Assembly (NCBI GenBank): GCA_965229685.1
Contig: OZ245920.1
Span: forward strand, 2,418,001-2,482,000
Length of the DNA: 64,000 nucleotides
Direction: 5' to 3'
DNA from: Pacificispira sp033344895
Lineage (GTDB): Bacteria > Pseudomonadota > Alphaproteobacteria > UBA8366 > Aestuariispiraceae
In this document: positions 61,113-64,000 of the stretch, piece by piece
How the letters are laid out: each line of letters opens with the position of its first letter
Numbering within the stretch: position 1 is the stretch's first letter
The notes under the pieces: generated by a model
Databases searched by the model: none
What the model saw: only the letters and a program-made list of their open reading frames with translations
What the model was told of the DNA's origin: nothing
Translations under genes and position numbers: made by a program

Positions 61113-61736
61113 ATGCCTGACTGGATTGATCCGAGTACGGAGTCGATAGAAGGCGCGGCCGACCTGATTGTCTCGGGCCGATGGCGTGACGCCTTCGCGC
61201 ATGGTGTCGACGACATCGCATTCGTCGACGAATCCTGGCTTCCCCAGGAGAAAGCCCACCAGGACGTGCTGGACTTCTGGAAGTCGCAAAAGGCCAGGCG
61301 ATCCGACAGCCTCTTCACGTCAAGCATGGTGGACCCGACAGCGATAGGAAAAGTCCTGTCGAAAATTATGCTTCTGGATGTGGAAGAGGACGGTATGGAT
61401 GCCCGATACAGGGTGTACGGCACCGGCATATCCTCGATGGTCGGCAAGGACTGGACCGGCAAACTGGTGTCGGAGATGAACCGGTCCGTTCGATCCAACC
61501 AGGCACTGTTCTATCGCGCCTGCTACCGCGCCGTATTCAGGACCGCGAAACCGATGTTCACCCATCACCAGCCGCTGAGCTGGATCGATGCGAGCGCCTG
61601 GAAGCGGCTGATACTGCCGGTGCATGACGAATTCGGAAACAAGGTGGTCCGGTTTCTGGTCTGCAACCTGGCCGACAAGGGACGCGAACTGAGTTCCCAT
61701 GAATGGAAACTCATGCACGATCAGCGCTATAGCTGA
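61113..61736 (+). CDS. PAS_5-type PAS domain protein
   Basis: This 207-residue single-PAS protein belongs to the same family as the protein at 26147. LDFWKSQKARRSDSLFTSSMVDP near 48-70 is the family entry pattern, and ARYRVYGTGISSMVGKDWTGK the PAS core. There is no output domain. AGAGG precedes the ATG. The hydrolase gene converges on it. Confidence 0.7.
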   Translation: MPDWIDPSTESIEGAADLIVSGRWRDAFAHGVDDIAFVDESWLPQEKAHQDVLDFWKSQKARRSDSLFTSSMVDPTAIGKVLSKIMLLDVEEDGMDARYRVYGTGISSMVGKDWTGKLVSEMNRSVRSNQALFYRACYRAVFRTAKPMFTHHQPLSWIDASAWKRLILPVHDEFGNKVVRFLVCNLADKGRELSSHEWKLMHDQRYS

Positions 61737-61754
61737 TCGCCGGGACGGTCTCCC

Positions 61755-62579
61755 CTAGTTCAATTCGCGGCTCAGAAACGCGTCAATCGTCTGTTGCGCT
61801 GATGCGATCGCTTCGGCATTCGGCTCCAGACGATAGCCAAGATAGTCGCGCGACCCGACTGGCTGGCCGCGCCAGGCCGTCATGTCGAAGGAATGATAGG
61901 CACCGGGAATCTTCTCGACCTGAAACGCCGGGCTTCCGGCCTGGTTCTCCATCGCCTTGTCGCACAGGCGCGCGGGCGTCCAGTCATCGGCCTCTCCGAT
62001 GATGACCTGGACCGGCGCGAGGGTTTCGAAGGTGCCGGCATTGGCACCGACACCGCACCAGGGATACATCGGGATCGCCGCGGCAAAGCGCAGGTCGACG
62101 GGAACGTTCCGCGGCAGCTTCCCCTTCGTCACCGCATTCAGGGCAGTCGTTCCGCCGTTGGAAAAGCCCATCAGTACCACCCTGGCCGGATCGACGTCGT
62201 CTCGCGCCGCTAGCCATGCCAGACCGCCGTATGCGTCCTCCGTCCGCGCCAGCAGGCCGACCTTCGCGCCGGTCGCGAGAGACGCGCAGATGCCGTCCGG
62301 ATGCCCGCGCGATTCGAAACTGTCGATGGCAAGCGCATGAAAGCCGCGCGCGTTGAACCACAGGGCCCAGTTTTCGATATTGTCGCCATACCAGCCGCCG
62401 CAGCCGTGTTGAAGGATAACTGCCGGCGCGCGCCCTTCCAGGTGCGGGGCGGGCCAGAATTTGGCGGTCACCCGGACCGGGTCCTGAAACGGTGCCGGCC
62501 AACTGTCGATCTTCAGCGTCTGGCTCCACCCCACCAAGCAGAAGGCCAGACAGAGCGGCAGCAGTTTCAAGAGACGCAT
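61755..62579 (-). CDS. Dienelactone hydrolase-like alpha/beta hydrolase, exported
   Basis: This 274-residue protein has a signal peptide (MRLLKLLPLCLAFCLVGW), the HGCGGW oxyanion loop and the nucleophile elbow GFSNGG (serine). The acid is expected around EADDWTP and the histidine in GAYHSFD. Family members cleave lactones or esters. A longer frame to 62609 starts before the signal peptide, so 62579 was chosen. Confidence 0.78.
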   Translation of the reverse strand: MRLLKLLPLCLAFCLVGWSQTLKIDSWPAPFQDPVRVTAKFWPAPHLEGRAPAVILQHGCGGWYGDNIENWALWFNARGFHALAIDSFESRGHPDGICASLATGAKVGLLARTEDAYGGLAWLAARDDVDPARVVLMGFSNGGTTALNAVTKGKLPRNVPVDLRFAAAIPMYPWCGVGANAGTFETLAPVQVIIGEADDWTPARLCDKAMENQAGSPAFQVEKIPGAYHSFDMTAWRGQPVGSRDYLGYRLEPNAEAIASAQQTIDAFLSRELN

Positions 62580-62729
62580 CGCATCCTCCCCCACGACATA
62601 CCGGTTCACGTTAGCTTGAAACCCGTGGGCGCGCCAATTTGCGTATCGTCATCCGGGGGCGAATCCGACAAACTCTCCCGTGCTGAAATCCGAGCAAACT
62701 TCCAGAAATCGAGAAAGTGAGACCATCCC

Positions 62730-63734
62730 ATGTTCCGCTCGTTCTTTCTGAGCCGTGAATGGATGTTGTGGGCCTGGCTGGGTATGGCCGTGATCGTCGG
62801 CGGGACCTGGTATCAGGTCGAGATCGATGTCCAGATCAATGAATGGTTCGGGGGCTTCTACGATCTGGTCCAGAAGGCTTTGGGGGAGCCGGGCTCCGTG
62901 ACGCTGGATGAGTATTTTGGGTTCCTGGCGACCTTCGCCAGGATCGCCGGCATCTACATCGTCGTCGCCGTGATGCTGTCCTTCTTCACCAAGCATTGGG
63001 TGTTCCGCTGGCGCCATGCGATGAACAATTTCTACATGTCCCATTGGGAGCGCCTGCGCCATATCGAGGGGGCCAGCCAGCGGGTCCAGGAGGACACACG
63101 CCGCTTCGCAACCATCATGGAATCGCTGGGGAGCAACCTGCTGGATTCGCTGATGACACTGTTCGCCTTCCTGCCGATCCTCTGGGAACTATCGAAATCC
63201 GTGAAGGTGCTGCCCGGGATTGGCGAAGTGGAACACGCGCTTGTCTATGTCGCGGTGATCTTTGCCCTGTTCGGAACCGCCGTGCTGGCCGTGGTGGGCA
63301 TCAAGCTGCCCGGCCTCGAGTTCAACAACCAGAAGGTTGAGGCCGCCTACCGCAAGGAACTGGTCTATGGCGAGGATCACGAGGACCGGGCCCAGCCGCC
63401 GACGGTCGCCGAACTGTTTCACCATGTGCGGCGCAACTATTTCCGGCTGTTCTTCCACTACATGTATTTCGACGTCGCCAAGTGGTCCTATCTGCAGTTC
63501 GGGGTAATCGTGCCCTATATCGCACTGGGCCCGACGATTGTGTCCGGCGCCATATCTCTGGGTGTGATGCAGCAGATCGTGCGGGCCTTCGGCCGCGTGG
63601 AATCATCCTTCCAGTTCCTGGTCCGAAGCTGGAGCATCATCGTCGAACTTATCTCGGTCTATAAGCGTCTGCGCGCCTTCGAAGCCGAAATCTACCGGGA
63701 TGTTCCGCCAAGCAGGGCACTGCCGGAATCCTAA
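62730..63734 (+). CDS. SbmA/BacA-like family transporter
   Basis: This 334-residue protein has about six membrane helices, beginning REWMLWAWLGMAVIVGGTW. FRWRHAMNNFYMSHWERLRHIEGASQRVQEDTRRFA (near 91-126) is the diagnostic SbmA/BacA segment, and VRAFGRVESSFQFLVRSW near 285-303 supports it. SbmA/BacA import peptides and, in rhizobia, are needed for symbiosis. It is compact for the family and lacks the long N-terminal ABC-type helix of some members. Confidence 0.86.
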   Translation: MFRSFFLSREWMLWAWLGMAVIVGGTWYQVEIDVQINEWFGGFYDLVQKALGEPGSVTLDEYFGFLATFARIAGIYIVVAVMLSFFTKHWVFRWRHAMNNFYMSHWERLRHIEGASQRVQEDTRRFATIMESLGSNLLDSLMTLFAFLPILWELSKSVKVLPGIGEVEHALVYVAVIFALFGTAVLAVVGIKLPGLEFNNQKVEAAYRKELVYGEDHEDRAQPPTVAELFHHVRRNYFRLFFHYMYFDVAKWSYLQFGVIVPYIALGPTIVSGAISLGVMQQIVRAFGRVESSFQFLVRSWSIIVELISVYKRLRAFEAEIYRDVPPSRALPES

Positions 63735-63745
63735 CACTTCGTTAA
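63731..63745. promoter_or_regulatory. CtrA-like half-matching site
   Basis: CTAA-N7-TTAA differs by one base from the CtrA recognition pattern TTAA-N7-TTAA. It overlaps the SbmA stop codon and lies 83-97 bases upstream of the truncated PAS gene. Confidence 0.25.
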
Positions 63746-63827
63746 GATTTACCCCCTAGGCTTCTTTCCCGGACGGAAGGGGTGATGGGCCGATACGGCA
63801 CAGGATCACGCATGCGGTGAGGGTCGC

Positions 63828-64000
63828 ATGCGCCGGTCTCGTATCGCGCCGGAAGAAGGGTGGCCGACACCGATGCGGCGCGACGACTTGCGACGGCACG
63901 ATTGCGTGTCGATGGGCGAACTTCGACAGATTCTGACGGACCCGGTTCTGGTTCAGCTGTTCGACTACTGGTGCGATCGGCGTAGCGTCGACGGATGCAT
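63828..64000 (+). CDS. PAS_5-type protein, 3' end outside window
   Basis: A reading frame is open to the window end. Its visible part ends LRQILTDPVLVQLFDYWCDRRSVDG, which resembles the N-terminus of PAS_5 proteins (LxxYWxxxR...G). The start is uncertain: ATG at 63828 or 63912, or GTG at 63906, are possible. Confidence 0.4.
   Translation, partial: MRRSRIAPEEGWPTPMRRDDLRRHDCVSMGELRQILTDPVLVQLFDYWCDRRSVDGC

Noticed and set aside
1..64000. CRISPR array, IS element, integrase or prophage
   Set aside because: I saw no regularly spaced repeats, transposase or phage gene signatures. This is a by-eye reading and a systematic search was not possible.

Overview
The window is a GC-rich stretch of alphaproteobacterial chromosome, probably from a Rhodospirillales-like marine or soil heterotroph. 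The evidence is a gcrA gene (an alphaproteobacterial cell-cycle regulator), a UPF0262 gene in a his/maf/RNase G/yacG block of alphaproteobacterial type, class I aromatic-CoA pathways (paa and box), a UgpBAEC importer, and dense GANTC (CcrM-type methylation) sites in front of gcrA. I see no integrase, transposase, IS end, CRISPR array, prophage module or rRNA. The order and base composition look like core chromosome with metabolic islands.

Layout. 1-3300: end of a PilZ protein, a class IV aminotransferase and a GNAT enzyme (overlapping), an exported unknown and an SDR. 3300-7530: a control region with three NrdR-like boxes and ten GANTC sites, gcrA, an AI-2E-type permease, then nrdA behind NrdR boxes, a DnaA box and three GANTC sites. 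7820-13510: a hybrid histidine kinase with a degenerate receiver, arginase and ornithine aminotransferase divergent from an Lrp/AsnC regulator with an Lrp-like operator between them, and a PLP trans-sulfuration enzyme. 13630-14750: three small genes (DUF1330, a 64-residue repeat protein, a TerB-like protein). 14770-21250: phenylacetate genes paaN / paaG-paaI-paaJ-paaK-paaX. 21370-28990: TauD-like dioxygenase, methyltransferase, aroQ-accB-accC-aat, a PAS protein, a transglutaminase-like protein and a Peptidase_Mx-like protein. 29040-33650: a bidirectional terminator, boxB and boxC with a promoter/operator, a LysR regulator and DUF1330. 33650-37860: ugpBAEC. 38110-42310: RNase T2, a chemotaxis receptor and a Rieske oxygenase. 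42660-50220: tRNA-Phe, yacG, RNase E/G, maf, a low-molecular-weight phosphatase, UPF0262, hisD, hisG, an AraC/Ogt fusion and a HupE-like protein. 50250-57760: DUF4198, an M48 protease, tadA, rluB-rsmD-bluB-mnmA and a periplasmic binding-like protein. 57780-64000: PhyH, tRNA-Met, a BASS transporter, a duplicated exported protein, PAS proteins, a hydrolase and an SbmA/BacA-like protein.

How the genes work together. The clearest metabolic theme is degradation of aromatic acids as CoA thioesters. PaaK activates phenylacetate, PaaG and PaaN handle ring isomerisation and the aldehyde step, PaaJ cleaves 3-oxoadipyl-CoA, and BoxB/BoxC epoxidise and open benzoyl-CoA. Both routes can end at PaaJ. The ring epoxidase paaABCDE and boxA, boxD and the benzoate-CoA ligase are not in the window.

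The most unusual signal is regulatory. gcrA and nrdA, two replication-linked genes 1.8 kb apart, share a 13-base NrdR-type box in tandem arrays with about three-turn spacing and also share GANTC enrichment. This suggests a joint control circuit for DNA precursor supply and the CcrM/GcrA cell-cycle programme. That reading is inference from sequence motifs and has not been tested.
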